Source: Saururus chinensis
Lineage: Eukaryota; Streptophyta; Magnoliopsida; Piperales; Saururaceae
Length of the DNA stretch: 64,000 nt
Assembly (NCBI GenBank): GCA_035235625.1
Contig: CP141142.1
Location: 51,873,644-51,937,643 of the forward strand
Reading direction: 5' to 3'
Each line of letters starts with the position of its first letter. Positions within the stretch are counted from its first letter, which is position 1. The position numbers and the translations under genes were made by a program. Of this stretch, positions 11,722 to 24,042 are shown one piece after another. The notes under the pieces are model-generated. The model saw nothing but the letters and a program-made list of their open reading frames with translations, was not told the origin of the DNA and did not search any database.

Positions 11722-14700
11722 CGGAAGTGCCAATCTTCCTCTCATCAGCCTCATCTGACTCCTTTCAAGTCAACAACGTCGACTTCGTCAGACCATCGAA
11801 ATGGCAATCCAGCTCTAGTCCTTCTGGAAGAAGGGGTCTTACTATTGACGTGCTGATTAGGGCATACATTTACGTTTATCACACGCAATTGAGCTTTCTA
11901 ACAACCTATTATTTTACACTATATAAGCTTAACACCGCATTTGGTGGGTCCTACCGGAGGACATGAGAATTATATTTTTATTTAATTATAAGTGATATAA
12001 AGACTATAGTGTCAAAAAAAGGTGTAAACAAAGACCACATAATCCATCTTAGCAAAACTAAAATGGATAATTGGTAGACAAACTTATTAGGCATATATGA
12101 TGAGTTGAGCTTGGGTTCACGCTCTTGAGTGTAAGGATCCATTTGTTTGGTCTAATTCAGATCTAAATTTAAATAAGTTACTCATAAATCGGCTTTTAGT
12201 GGCTTTTCAGTGTGTTTGTTTAGGCAATTACTGAATCAGTCATTAAATTAGATGTACGTTATAAAATTCGAATGAATGGTTAGATATATTTTATTCACTT
12301 ACTGCCTCTGAAAACCTAAAATGCGACCTAATCATTGTCTCCTCTCCTAAATCCCGATAAGCTAGTTTCACTCCTCACCTGGGCCTCTACTTCCCATCGG
12401 CCTCTACTTCCTGTCGGCCTCCACTCCTTCAAGCTTTCCCTCTCCTCATCTCCCTCATCCCTCTCTTGTCACTATCATGTCTGCTCTTCCTGTCGTTCCT
12501 CCCCCTTCGTGCGCACGCTCCTACACGCCCCTTCGAGCACTGTCCTCGATAATCTTCTACACCCAAACAGTTCTACTACTCGCGAGTTGGGTGTGAAGTT
12601 ATTGGGTGGTAATTCACGAGGTTTGGGACATGCAAGAGGCTCTATTTTTTTTTCTTGGATGACTTGTATGTAATATTGACTTTGTTTTTTTTAATTTATG
12701 TGCAGATCGATAGAGTTTGGGCTATCTTCTGGGTCGTTTGTTGTTGGTCATCTAGCTTGATCGTGTCATTACTGACACAGAAGAGGTTGTTCTCATCTCC
12801 CAAATCTCACATGTCACGTGCGTATTCTTCAATTTCCCCAAGGTGAGCAGATTTGATTTTTGGTCCCGATTTTATTTTGTTTGTGTCCTCTAATAGATGA
12901 CGATGACAGGAATTTGTTAGTAGAGTTCTTGATCTAAGTGAAGATGCATTTTTTTCATTACTTGTTTTTATTATTTGATGGTGAAGCTAGATGTTTGTTT
13001 TTATATCTTTGGCTTTTGGATATGTGAATGTTTGGTCTATGAGGTGGAAAAGTCAGATTTTTTTTGTTTGGTTAGATGATTATTGGGCTAATTTGTTTTT
13101 TCGTTGAAAGATCTTATTTTTAGCTCTGGCTTGATGAGTTTTTCTTTTCTTCTCGTTTTAATAGCTATTCAGTGAGTGTTGAATATATTTGAGGTAAAAA
13201 CAACTGTGTTCCAAGTAATGTGAAGCTTAAAAAAAACTAAATGCCTAACAAATATTTTCCTCTCTCTCTCTCTGCATGTGAGATGAACTAATGATACAAT
13301 AACAACTTTCCTTCATATAGAAGAAGGAAGGATTTTAGTATTCGGTGTGATTAGTTTGCAGCATATTATTAATTTGCATATTAGTGTGATCATTATGGGT
13401 GGTTGGAGAATAATGATTCTACAGGGTTGGTCATAGATTGAATGACCTAAATTTAGTTGGCCGAGTTTTGAATTGTTAAGAAAGATAAATTTTAACTTCA
13501 ATTGTCCATTACAAAATAAAATTAGGGTGATATGCTATGCGTATAGTGAAATTCTTACACCTAATTTCAATAGGGAGATGTCATAATTGTTTGATTGTTC
13601 ATTTATACAATGATTGCTTACTGATTGCTTACTAAAGTGTGACCATCATTACGAGTTCTAGAAGCCCTTTTGTTTGTTCATGCTAGTTCTGTAAGCTTGG
13701 AGCTTGCCTAGTTTTGGAATATAAAATTTTTCAGTGGAATGAATGTTGTCCAAGTGGTTTTTGTTTTTCTTCTTTCATGTGGGGAATGTTTTTCACTGAA
13801 TTATCTATTTCAATTATCTATTTTTTGTTCAATATTTGGCCTAATCTGTTATTTCAATTTATTTTTTTCCTTCTGCATATTGTTCTTTCTGTTTATTGTT
13901 ATTCCTTGATTTTAATACTTGCATACAGGGCATGTACTGTTTATCAAATTTTGCATGTTATTGCATGTTTTATGGAGTGAAAACTTTTTAGCATTTTATA
14001 TAGAGGTTTGTTGTGGTTTATATATGGTGAATTGCAAAATTTGAAACTCTGCTCTTACATTAACGGTGTTAGCAGATTTCATGGGGGCCATTGGTTCTGG
14101 GAGAGGAATCCTCCTGGCAATGACAATAATATACTAGTATTTTGAGACTTTTGAAAAGGAGAAAGCCAGTGAACTTGGTTTCTTTGGCTTCTGAGCTTAG
14201 TATATATGGCTCCTATACTCGGAAAATCAATTACTTGCAAGTAGTTATGGGTTTGGCTCTTAAACTTGGTAGAAATTCATCACAGTTCAGCAACAGTGTA
14301 TACTATGATGGATGTAATGGGAGATACAAGAGAGAAAAATTCTTTGTCCGTGCGATAGGAATCTAACACAGCAAAAAAATGCCTGCTATGGGCAGATTTC
14401 TTACTAATGTCTTTCAATCCAGACTTTTTTCTTCCTATGAGAGGTGCCTGGTGAATGCTCCTTTGAATCTGTCTTTTTTCCAAATGAAATATTGTTGTCC
14501 AAATATCATTCCTATTTGCCTTTGATTTTTGGATTTTGGCTTCCTCTTTCTCCACAAAGCTCAACCATGTTATCCTCCATCTCATACGAGATTAATATCT
14601 TAATTGGGATTAGCACAAGTTGGTTCTTCCATCTCCATATATTTGTCCATAAATTCAAGATTTGTTATTCTTTGGTTAGGACTTAGGTGTATTTATGGCT

Positions 14701-16170
14701 TCATAGATTCGCACATGATGGTTCATGCATTGATCAATTCGAATTGAGATCATTTTGTTAGTGTATTGTGTAGTTCTTTGTCTATGCTTATCTGTTTTAC
14801 ATTATAGACATTTAATCAATCTAGTTAATCATTATTTTCTTATTAGTTACCTTAATTGAAGGCTGATTAGAACATTTGCTGTGAATATGGTTGACCTCTC
14901 TTCATTATTGTAAAAGAGGATGACATCAAGAATAAAGCTCTCCCCTTTTTCTTTATTCATCCAAACTTCTCTTCTTAATTTCCTATAATGGTAGCTTAGC
15001 CATAAGATCGGACCAGCCATCTGAATTATTTTGAATTCTGGTCAGCTTTAAATTGGTATTGTTGCAACGGTATTGTAGTTAAAGAAATATAGCAATTCCT
15101 ATAATGGTAGCTCAGCCATAAGATTGGACTAGCCATCTGAATTATTTTGAATTCTAGTCAGCTTTAAATTGGTATTGTTGCAATGGTATTGTAGTTTAAG
15201 AAATATAGCAATACTATAGCTTTAAATTGGTATTGGTGGGGTAAATATTTCCTTGTTATGTTCTAGTTTTCGTTGAAAATTAGAAATGTTGAGTCAAGTA
15301 TGATATCTGATTCCTGTTTTCTTTGTGCAGAGTTTGTGAGTTTCTCAGGACATAGAAGGGCAATGGTTCTAAAAGACGCTATACCAAATTGAATTTAAGA
15401 TGCAAATTTTCCTATGAATTGTCGGCACAGAGACTGCAATGAAAGCTTAAAACTGATATTCCTGTAGAAGTATGGTTATCCTTTGCGAGTTAGAGTTCCA
15501 GTTATCACAACTATGTCAATTTCTTGAAATCTCAGCACTTGAAATGAGGTTGGATATTAATCTGTTAGATAAGTAACATCAATAGCTAAGACACGACAGA
15601 ATTTTTATCAGCCAATTGTTTATATGATTCTACCCCATGTTGTGGGCCCACTGCAAATTAAAAGTTTCCTTAGGTTGTTGGGAGCAACTCTTTTGGAATT
15701 TAGATTAGATTAGATGCTTGTGTAGGTTCATTGCTTAAGTTTATGCAGCTGGAAATCAGCTGCAAGTCTGCAATTGCAACCAGCGGTCACTGCAGGTGCA
15801 GCAGCATGACAATTAGAAAATTGTAGGCCACTCCAGCGATTGGCACTATAATTCCTCACAAATTACCCCAAGTTTAAATCTTCCAAAATGGCATCACATT
15901 TGCGTTCTTTAATCTTTAGGACTATAACGCACCTAGCTGGATGAATGCACTAATTGAATACATAAGTGGATTAGGTAAAGTAAGTCCAAACCCTCTCTCA
16001 GCCCAAGCTTCATGACTAATTTGAGTATATTGTTTTTTCCATTTGCAGGCAGACTTTTGTAAAAGCATTATCAAATAATTCCAAAGAGGTTTATATGCTA
16101 TAAATTTGCCATTGATGCTTGTCATTCATAATGTACTGGTGATGGCGGGTAAATTTTGTTGATTTTGCAA
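11722..16170. other. Gene-poor stretch; possible upstream part of the 16-17 kb gene
   Basis: Mostly AT-rich. A pyrimidine-rich block at 12330-12560, with an open frame at 12335-12673, could be a 5' UTR or first exon of a plus-strand gene, but nothing in it is recognisable and I could not connect it to the exons at 16.2-17.2 kb. It also holds the tandem repeat at 14981-15212. Confidence 0.35.
14981..15212 (+). repeat. 116-bp tandem duplication
   Basis: Two adjacent 116-bp copies (14981-15096 and 15097-15212) start TCCTATAATGGTAGC and end AATATAGCAAT. I count about six differences by eye, five of them transitions. A short third fragment (GCTTTAAATTGGTATT) follows at about 15218. Confidence 0.9.
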
Positions 16171-16171
16171 G

Positions 16172-17158
16172 TGCGAATCTCCGCTTAAAAATGCAGCTGC
16201 GAAGTTCCAAACAACCTAGGAGAGATTTTTTAAGGACAAAACATCACATTTGCAGGTTTTTAAAGGTAATTCAATTTGCATATTTTTATCAAACAGAAGA
16301 TTATCTCAACATTTTCAGGGACCAGTCTATAACTTGGAATGAGTTTTGGTGCAAAATGTAACTTACCAGGTCTAAGAACTTTGTGGACATGATTTGCAGA
16401 TATATTTTCCAAATTTGAAGATGAGAAGGAAAAACATTTGTCCGCTATGAGCAGCAATGTAAGCAACTACGTCTTTTCTATTTCATCACAGCTAAAAATT
16501 TAATGCCCATAAACATTTACTTGGCCTAGACTCTTGAATAGGGAAGAAAGAGAAGACTATGCCTTCTGAGCTACAGAAGGCGTGCACTGATAAAATAGCT
16601 GCTGCAGAGGAGTCTTTAAAAAAGAAGCAAGAGGCAAATAGGTTGTATCACTAATACATATAAGATCAACAGCCAGGAACATAAAGTTAGCCTATGTTTT
16701 GCAATTTTTTAAGAAGGTTCTCCACAACTTTAAGAGCCATGTTTTTTTTCTGAATTTCTATGGGACAAATTAATTTGTGATAAGTTTGTTGGCTTCATTT
16801 TTCTGGGGTAGATGAGCCTTTGTTAATTACAAGTTGTTCCCTTTAAACTGATGGCCGCATATCTATGCCAGCATTTGCTATTACATTCTTGCAGTTCCAG
16901 GCTTGAGAAAGATGTATGATTTATCCATGAGCACTTACTTTGTAGTAAAATAAGATCGAATTTGAAAATTCCAATATTGGTTGGAAGGCATAGTTAAGTT
17001 TGACTCACCTTTTTGTATGGTTGTTTAAATATACGACTATTGGTTACCTTATACCTTCTATGGAACTTCAGGATGACAAGTCCCTTAGCTTGCTGCTCAA
17101 GAAGCTCCCCTCGTTTCTGGACCCTCTCTCGGACAAAGAGTTTGAGGTTGATGACTGA
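16172..17158 (+). CDS. 3' exons of an unidentified Lys/Glu-rich protein gene
   Basis: Five segments join in one frame with GT..AG introns: 16172-16265 (or a shorter start at 16220), 16400-16458, 16547-16641, 16895-16913 and 17072-17158, ending in TGA at 17156-17158. Phases close at every junction, including a 19-nt exon, which is unlikely by chance. The product is rich in Lys, Glu, Gln and Ala (for example FEDEKEKHLSAM and AAAEESLKKKQEAN), suggesting a coiled coil, and ends acidic (DKEFEVDD). I do not recognise the family. If the first exon starts at 16172, it contains an in-frame TAG at 16217-16219. An acceptor ending at that same TAG would give a clean exon from 16220. It is therefore either the 3' end of a living gene with upstream exons not identified, or a pseudogene. 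Confidence 0.5.
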
Positions 17159-17560
17159 GGCACGTTTCCATCAACTACCGTCTTTGTTGGAGAAACACAT
17201 CGCTAAAGGGAACCCTTCTTAAGTGATTTTGCATCTCGAAGATCACACTAAATCTTACGTTCTCTGAGAGAAATGAAATAGGTGATGGATAATGTTGTAA
17301 AAAGAATTTCCAAGAAGTCAAAGAGTGTTAATATTCTTTAATAGGCAGATGGTAATATACTTGTTTAGATGGATTTATACTTGGAGCTCAAAGAGACATG
17401 ACATTCATATATCAATAGACTGGGGCCACCTTGACAGAAATACCGTTTTGGATCGTAATTGGTCTTTCTTTTATGTTTATACTCCTAAAAACCTAACCAT
17501 TAGAGAATGTTGAACAAGTATGTTGATGTATTCTTCTCGATGATGCATATGTTAGTGTAT

Positions 17561-17586
17561 GTTAGCACTAGTATTATAGTGCTAAC
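17561..17586. repeat. Perfect 10-bp inverted repeat
   Basis: GTTAGCACTA at 17561-17570 and its exact complement at 17577-17586 are separated by 6 bp. Flanking bases extend the symmetry imperfectly. It may be a MITE remnant; no function is apparent. Confidence 0.7.
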
Positions 17587-17661
17587 TTACATTAGTGTGT
17601 ACCATCAATCTCAAATATGGCAAGGCTCTTGTGTATTTTTTATATTGGGTATGCATGGAAT

Positions 17662-19603
17662 TGTCACGACCCGAGATTTTATGAAATATATCAAGAGTTA
17701 AAAATAAAATCAGAGTTTGCTCGGGTCGCAACCATAAACATTACATGAGATATTTTATTTCCCAGGAAATATACTGTCTGTGTACAAACACATAAGTAAA
17801 GATATAAACAAGTCTTCTTAAGCCAAAAATATAAAAATATACTTAGAAAACTATTGGCATGATCATAGACTTTGTGGTCACCAGCTGAAGCTCCCCAAAA
17901 GTATCTTTTACTGCTTTCTTCTACACCCATCTATTCCACACCGGGCCCTGCAAGGTCTGGGGGGTGGTGAGTATTTTAAACTACTCGGTAGGGGTACTTA
18001 TCCTATTAGACATAAATATAACATCTAGCAATTTGTAAATCACAAGGTCAATAGGCAACATTTATCAAAAAAAGTTGTAAGGGTGTGTCTCTCACCCAAA
18101 AACTTCCCTAGGGCTTCTCCCTATGTATCGAATATGCTTCTAGGGTTTGTATTACTATTAAAGAATTTGCTGCAAGTACAAAGCAGCGACCTCTTACTCC
18201 TCTACAGATTTTCGTAAAATACTTTGTGCTTGTAGAGGGAAGAGCCACCCGTGCTCATGGGGCGCCGAGATCTAGAGAGCAGAGAGTTTTCCCATGATAC
18301 TCTCTACCCTAGCGCGCGCAGCCTTGATAGTTTCCCTTCGTTAGGGGCGAATCAAGGATTTTGCCCTTTGTTAGGGGCTCACCAGGCTAATGTGCGTACC
18401 ATGTATCTGATTTCGAACCGGATTTCCCTGTGTATTCTCAATTATAGAACTCTATCGGTACGTCTACCAATTTGAGTTTCAAACAAGTAAACCTCTTATA
18501 TACCCGACTCAAACGGGAATTTCCTTCTCTTTTTCTTCTTCTACGAAGATCAATCTTTCAAAATCCTAGCCTTGCCTTTACAAGTCATGGTTGTGTTACT
18601 GATAACGATTATAAAGATAGGGTTAGTTGCTCGTTCCAACGAGACAGTTACCCCTTCTCTATCTCATCTCAACAACTCGGTGGTCATGATTGTACGTATT
18701 TTCTAAAATTATTTTGATAGAGCAACAATTTCATGAAAACCGTCTTTCAATCTTACCATACTCTAAAATAATGGCGAAGCTAGATTTTCTTTATATCACA
18801 TATAATATAAAGCATAATTCCAAATTAAATTCAAAAGATAAACACTTAATAAATCAAGTATACGAGGCAATTATAAAACATACACCGAAAGCAACTAAAA
18901 TTATTCATATAAACTTTTAAAGACAACCAATGCAAGTATTCAAGTCATAAAAGAGGATAAAAACCCCTACCTCGATTTATGTGCAAGAAAATAAATAATA
19001 CTCCGAGTAGTCCAAAATTAAATAGAAGATTTCAGGGCTATAAAGATCTCAAAATAGAAAAATAACTCCTCTGTGATGTTCAGCATGCTCGATTTTGGTA
19101 GAAACGCCTCTTAAACGACTTAAATCGGACTTAAAACGAGGAATAAATGAAGAAAAGAAGTTTTAAAATGAACTAAATTAGAACTGGCCGCTATTTATAG
19201 GGAAAAGGCAGTGACGTGCGTCTGAGACACGCGTCACGCATCTGACCCATCACTGACATGCGTCAGTTTTCTGATGCGCATCAGCATTCTGATCTGACGC
19301 ATTTTTTTTTATATATATCTTAAAAATCTTATATCTTTTTATCCCGATATCGGAATTATGCGTTCTTTGTACCGATGGACTCGTATTAACAAGCCCTTCG
19401 ATACTAGACCAAAGTTGGATAGGTTATCTCACATTTTTAAATTAGGTCCCACCCATATGACACGTTTCCTGAGGTTATAATCTTCATCTTGACCTTTGTT
19501 TAGCGTGTTCTTGGGTTTGTTATGTTCGTCTCACTAAGCTTTATTTAATATACTTCACATATAAAAATTTTAAAAAAGTACTTAAAAAGTTACGGATGTT
19601 ACA
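17662..19603 (+). mobile_element. Solo LTR (Ty3/gypsy type, 1.94 kb)
   Basis: It begins TGTCACGACCCGAG and ends CGGATGTTACA, the TG...CA ends of a gypsy LTR. It is bounded by GGAAT (17657-17661) and TGAAT (19604-19608), a 5-bp target-site duplication with one mismatch. No gag or pol lies inside. The TGTCACG start is typical of Tekay/Del-like chromovirus LTRs, so the clade is an inference from memory. Solo LTRs arise by recombination between the two LTRs of a full element. Confidence 0.8.
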
Positions 19604-20270
19604 TGAATACTCTTCCAAGACTGATATGCAAACCCACTTCGTAAAAAGAGTATTTTATGTTCCTCAGTGACAATGAGTGCACTGTAAGCTATGTATGAGA
19701 GGTTTATCTACGAGATCGACAGTATACACGCTAGCACATGTTAGCACATAAGTGATACGCTAATGTACATTAGTATATGCGTGCCGATCTTATATATCTA
19801 TGGATCATATTTATACTGGCTCATTGTCAAAGATGAGTATAAAAAACTCTTCCTACGTCATGAGCTTATATAAACCCCAATCCATGTTACGATCGTGAAA
19901 AAGGTGAACAGACACAAAATATCTATTTTTTTATGTAAGATTAATTATATTTAATGAAATAAATAATAAAATAATTTTTTATTTGGTTTGAGTGTTAACT
20001 ATGAACACCATTGTGAATTTGACTCAAGAAAATAGTTAATTTGAACTTTTCTATACATATGATCTTTACTACAAAAGTTTTTTAGTACAAATTTAAAAAT
20101 TATTTATTTTAAATTTTTTAAAAATTGAACATATTCAGATTTAGATTTAGATTTAGATTTAGATTTAGATTCAGATTCAGATTTAAATCTGATTTAGATT
20201 CAAATTCAATGTGAAATTTAGATTGTGGGCTTTTTAGAATTTTTAGTTGGCTTTTCATATTCAAATTTAG
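19604..20270. other. AT-rich spacer with an imperfect inverted repeat
   Basis: A stretch near 19644-19676 (GAGTATTTTATG...GACAATGAG) is roughly the complement of 19821-19853 (CTCATTGTC...ATAAAAAACTC), a possible small MITE-like hairpin. Two TTAGCACAT-like pieces lie between. No gene is seen. Confidence 0.4.
20136..20185 (+). repeat. (GATTTA)n microsatellite
   Basis: About seven to eight copies of the hexamer GATTTA, the last ones drifting to GATTCA. The period is 6, so this is not the 7-bp plant telomere repeat. Confidence 0.9.
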
Positions 20271-20274
20271 ACCA

Positions 20275-21484
20275 TGGGCTATTTGGGTACTGAATCATGG
20301 GAAGATTCAGTCGATTTAGCCTCAATTTAGCACTGGATTTTTAGAATCTTGTTTGTGTACAAAAGCTGCACTGAATTAAAAATTCAGTATTGAAGTTAGA
20401 TTCAAGCCGTTTTAAGTCTAAATCGGCCTGAATCACTGAATCAGGTGATTCAGTCGATTCAGCCTTAATTCAGCACTAAATTTTTAAAATCTGACTGCAA
20501 AATTCAGTACTGAAGTTAGATTCAGGCCGTTTCAAGCCTGAATCGGCCTGAATCACTAAGGCGTCGTTCAGGTACTAAATTAATTCAGTTCAGTACTGAA
20601 TTAATTCAAAAAATTCACCGCTGAAATTGAATTACGTTTGGATAGAGAATTTGTTAGAATAAATTCAGATGTAGCGTTAAACCCAATTTTAAAACTTTAA
20701 ACTAATATAACTCTCTCTCTCGAACTCGGATATGCACGTTCTTCATACCATTACGCTTCTAAATTCAAGATCTATCAAACAAGATCCCATGGGCAGGTAA
20801 TTTTGAATTTTTAAAGTGGGCCCTACCTATATTGCACGTTTATCGAGGCTCAAATCGATATGAACGATAACCATTGAAAAATATAGAATTTGTAATTTTT
20901 AAAACAGTGATTAGAAGACTGAATCGACTGAGGTGATTTAGTGATTCAGGCCGATTCAGGCTTGAAACGGCCTGAATCTAACTACAGTACTAAATTTTTT
21001 AATTCAACATAGCTTTTGTACACAAACAAGATTCTAAAAATTCAGTACTAAATCGACACTGAATCGATTAAATCTTCTCACGATTCAGTACCCAAACAGC
21101 CCCTAAATCAGGTGATTCGGTTGATTTAGTCTCCTAATCACCATTTTAAAAATTACAGATTCTATATTTTTCAATAGTTATCGTTCATATTAATTTGAGC
21201 CTAAAAAACGTATCATATAGGTAGGGCCCACTTTAAAATTTTAAAATTACCTACCCTTGTAGGATCTTATTTGATAGAGTTTGAATTTAGAAGCATAATG
21301 GTACGAAAAATGTACATATCCGAGTTCGAGAAAGAGAGTTATATTAGTTTAAAGTTTTAAAATTGGGTTTGACGCGATATCTAAATTTATTCTAACAAAT
21401 TTTCTTACCAAATATAATCCAATTTCAGCGGTGAATTTTTTAAATTAATTCACTACTAAATTAATTCAGTACTCAAATGACTCT
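20275..21484 (-). mobile_element. Tourist-like MITE, copy A, split by copy B
   Basis: The two halves, about 20275-20559 and 21107-21484, together form a copy of the MITE seen intact at 22401-22958, in opposite orientation. Its left end reads GGGCTATTTGGGTACTGAAT and its right end TCAGTACTCAAATGACTC. The middle of the left half appears internally duplicated (two GATTCAGTCGATT...GGCCTGAATCAC units at about 20310-20560). The target-site duplication is no longer clear on the left. Confidence 0.75.
20560..21103 (+). mobile_element. Tourist-like MITE, copy B (nested)
   Basis: 544 bp with terminal inverted repeats (start GGCGTCGTTCAGGTACT, end AGTACCCAAACAGCCCC) and a TAA duplication on both sides (20557-20559 and 21104-21106). 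A 3-bp TAA/TTA duplication and GG..CC ends are the mark of PIF/Harbinger-type (Tourist) MITEs. It has no coding capacity and sits inside copy A in opposite orientation. Confidence 0.85.
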
Positions 21485-21486
21485 TA

Positions 21487-22397
21487 AGTCTAGACATCTT
21501 TAATTTCAATGAGATGGCAAATTGATAAATTATTTGCCCCATTGAGATCTGACGTCCTAGGATGATCATGCTCAGGGCAATACACGTAAACCTAAACTCA
21601 TACTAACTTTTTTCGTGTATCCAAAAAAATAATTAAACTTTTCTAGCTGATGATGTAAGAGCATGGCGTTTTTCATTTATCTTGTCCATACTAATTTTCT
21701 AACAATTAATTTTGTTCATACTTCTTATCTCGTGGTGTTTGAAAGGGGGAAACATGAGGGATGGATGGCGCCGCCACACTTTCACCTCGCACATTTCCAA
21801 CATGACAACCACATCAAGCCAAAGACCACACTATCTGGCAAGTATTACTGTTTGGCTTAGCTGGCTCACAAATCATTAGGCAGAGCCGCCGATAAGGGAA
21901 AGGGATGAACAATTGAATACCCAATATCGGTTGTTTGGATGTTCTTTTCAATGTTGTTATTATTCAGCCTCTTAGTTTGATTTTTTTTAATGTACATAAA
22001 TTAAAAAAAATAAAAGCTTGGCCCTGCCTGAACTCGCTTAGGGAAAACTTTTGGAAGACTAAATACTAGGTTTAGCTATTTACAACCCAACACTAGTATG
22101 TCAATGTCACCACATGTTGGGTCAAATATGAATTCACCACCAAACTAATTAGATTTAAACCCTACACTCCATCCACACAATTAGAGAATCCCTATGGAAA
22201 CTGACCGGTTAACCCTATTTAAATCGCTCATTAAAATGTGTAACATCAAAATAAAAATATTTAAAATAAAAGTTCGTTCAAGTTCTTCCCTCTTTCTTGA
22301 TGTTGAATCTCATCACCTTAATTCTTCTTCTTTTTCTTTTCATTATATTTTTGGTAACTCATCACCTCTACTTTAACAATTCTACGGACCACTACAC
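21487..22397. other. Spacer between MITEs
   Basis: AT-rich DNA in which I recognise no gene or complete element. The open frame at 21663-21860 has no familiar features. Confidence 0.5.
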
Positions 22398-22400
22398 TTA

Positions 22401-22958
22401 GGGGTCGTTTGGGTACTGAATTAATTCAGTAGCGATTCGATTCAGTAGCGATTCAATTCAATAAATTCATCGCTGATTATGAATTACGTTTGGCTATAGA
22501 ATTTGTTAAAATAAATTCAGATGTCACGTCAAACCCAATCTTAAAACTTTAAACACCTCTAACTCTCTCTTTCAAACTCGGATATGCACGTTCTTGGTAC
22601 CATTACACTCCTAAATTCAAGCTCTATCAAACAAGATCCCACAAGGGTAGGTAATTTTGAACTTTTAAAGTGGGCCCACCTATATGACACATTTTTCGAA
22701 GCTCAAATCGATATGAACGATAACCATTGAAAAATAATAGAATCTGTAATTTTCAAAACGGTGATTAGGAGACTGAATCGACTGAATCACCTCACAGTGA
22801 TTCAGGCTTGATTCAGGCTGAAACGGACTGAATCTTACTACAGTGCTGAATTTTTAATTCAGCGCAGCTTCAATACACAAACAGGATTCTAATAATTCAG
22901 TGCTGAATTGACACTGAATCGGCTAAATCTTCTCACGATTCAGTATCCAAACAGCCCC
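22401..22958 (+). mobile_element. Tourist-like MITE, copy C
   Basis: 558 bp. The ends are GGGGTCGTTTGGGTACTGAA and CAGTATCCAAACAGCCCC, which are inverted repeats with a few mismatches. TTA is duplicated at 22398-22400 and 22959-22961. The interior matches copies A and B, for example the CTCGGATATGCACGTTCTT and AACGATAACCATTGAAAAAT segments. A PIF/Harbinger transposase supplied elsewhere would have moved it. Confidence 0.88.
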
Positions 22959-22961
22959 TTA

Positions 22962-23751
22962 AGCCGCTTATCCTAACACCATGTTAAATTACAAGGTCCC
23001 CTGATTTTTTAATTTGTTTTGGCAAGTTTAAAAAAAAATTTGTCTGTTTTATTCATGGGAGCGCCCGTGTTCTCCAATAAGTATTTGCATGGGCCCCCAA
23101 ATTTTAAGATTGAGGGGCACCTGTCCATTGGGTCTTAGAAGGGAAACTCGTGTGCTAAACAAAAGTAATATAAACACTGGGCCACCCAAGTAAGAAATAT
23201 TTCTATAAAAGAAACTAAAGTGGGAAGTTTTGAAATTGAAGTGACAAAATTGGTGCCTTCCTCCACTTAATACAGCTCCCTAGCTAGTGTTAATGTGAAG
23301 ATTTTGGTGTCCTGTTCCCCTTCCATTGACGACAGGAGTTCATATATGTTGAAAAAGCAGAGGACCTTTCTTTAGATTAATCTTGGAACTCCTAATCTGC
23401 CACCCACAACTCTGTGTCGAGAAAGGACTGGTGCAATCTTTGTGCCTTGCATGATTTCATCACCTAAAAGCTGTCATGCAGCTATGTGGAATACCATATG
23501 CCTCGCCTTCCCCATTGCTTGCAAGAACTTTGTTTTGGTCTTTGTGGCTTATATGCCTCGAAGTATAAGAAACTCTTAACTTTACTGTCATCTCCTTCCG
23601 GTTGAAGGCTTCTCCTTCCTCTCCATCTTGATCGTATTCAGCCACTAATTCTTCTACAGGGTTATTCCTGGACCCCTCCCATGTGAAGAATGCTTTGGTT
23701 GAGGACTGGCAACCAACGCTCCAACTTGTTCAGTTCAGGAGTGGCTGTTAA
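22962..23751. other. Spacer left of the copia element
   Basis: No gene recognised. A minus-strand open frame (23460-23645) is short and lacks known motifs. Confidence 0.45.
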
Positions 23752-23756
23752 ATTGT

Positions 23757-24027
23757 TGTTAACGGATTGATCCCTGATTGATATTGTTAACAGATTGATT
23801 CTCCTAAGCTTATCTCCTTGTTACCAGATTTGGGATGACTGTTATGAGAACTTATCTGATGCCAAACGGATCAACTTCATGAGATCTTAGTTGTTTCCAT
23901 AGTTTATCTTGTAAACAGAATGTTGTTTCCATAGTTTATCTTGTAAACAAAATCTTGTACCCAGAGGCATATATATATGGCCTTTGTTAATGAGAATAGT
24001 AATCTTCCGTCTCCCGTCAATTTAACA
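23757..24027 (+). repeat. 5' LTR of the copia element
   Basis: 271 bp, TGTTAAC...TTTAACA. Compared with the 3' LTR it carries an extra 17-bp copy of ATTGTTAACAGATTGAT near its left end. A TATATATATGG block and the GTTAATGAGAATAG end are shared by both LTRs. Confidence 0.92.
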
Positions 24028-24042
24028 TGATATCGAGCAGGT
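24028..24042 (+). promoter_or_regulatory. Primer binding site of the copia element
   Basis: TGATATCGAGCAGG directly follows the 5' LTR. It resembles TGGTATCAGAGCAGG, the complement of the initiator-Met tRNA 3' end used by most plant copia elements, with a few changes. Confidence 0.75.

Noticed and set aside
12335..12673. Possible secreted or membrane protein starting at 12335
   Set aside because: The Ser/Leu-rich frame comes from a pyrimidine-rich stretch; it may be a 5' UTR but nothing supports translation.
20136..20185. Interstitial telomere repeat
   Set aside because: The unit is 6 bp (GATTTA), not the plant TTTAGGG heptamer.
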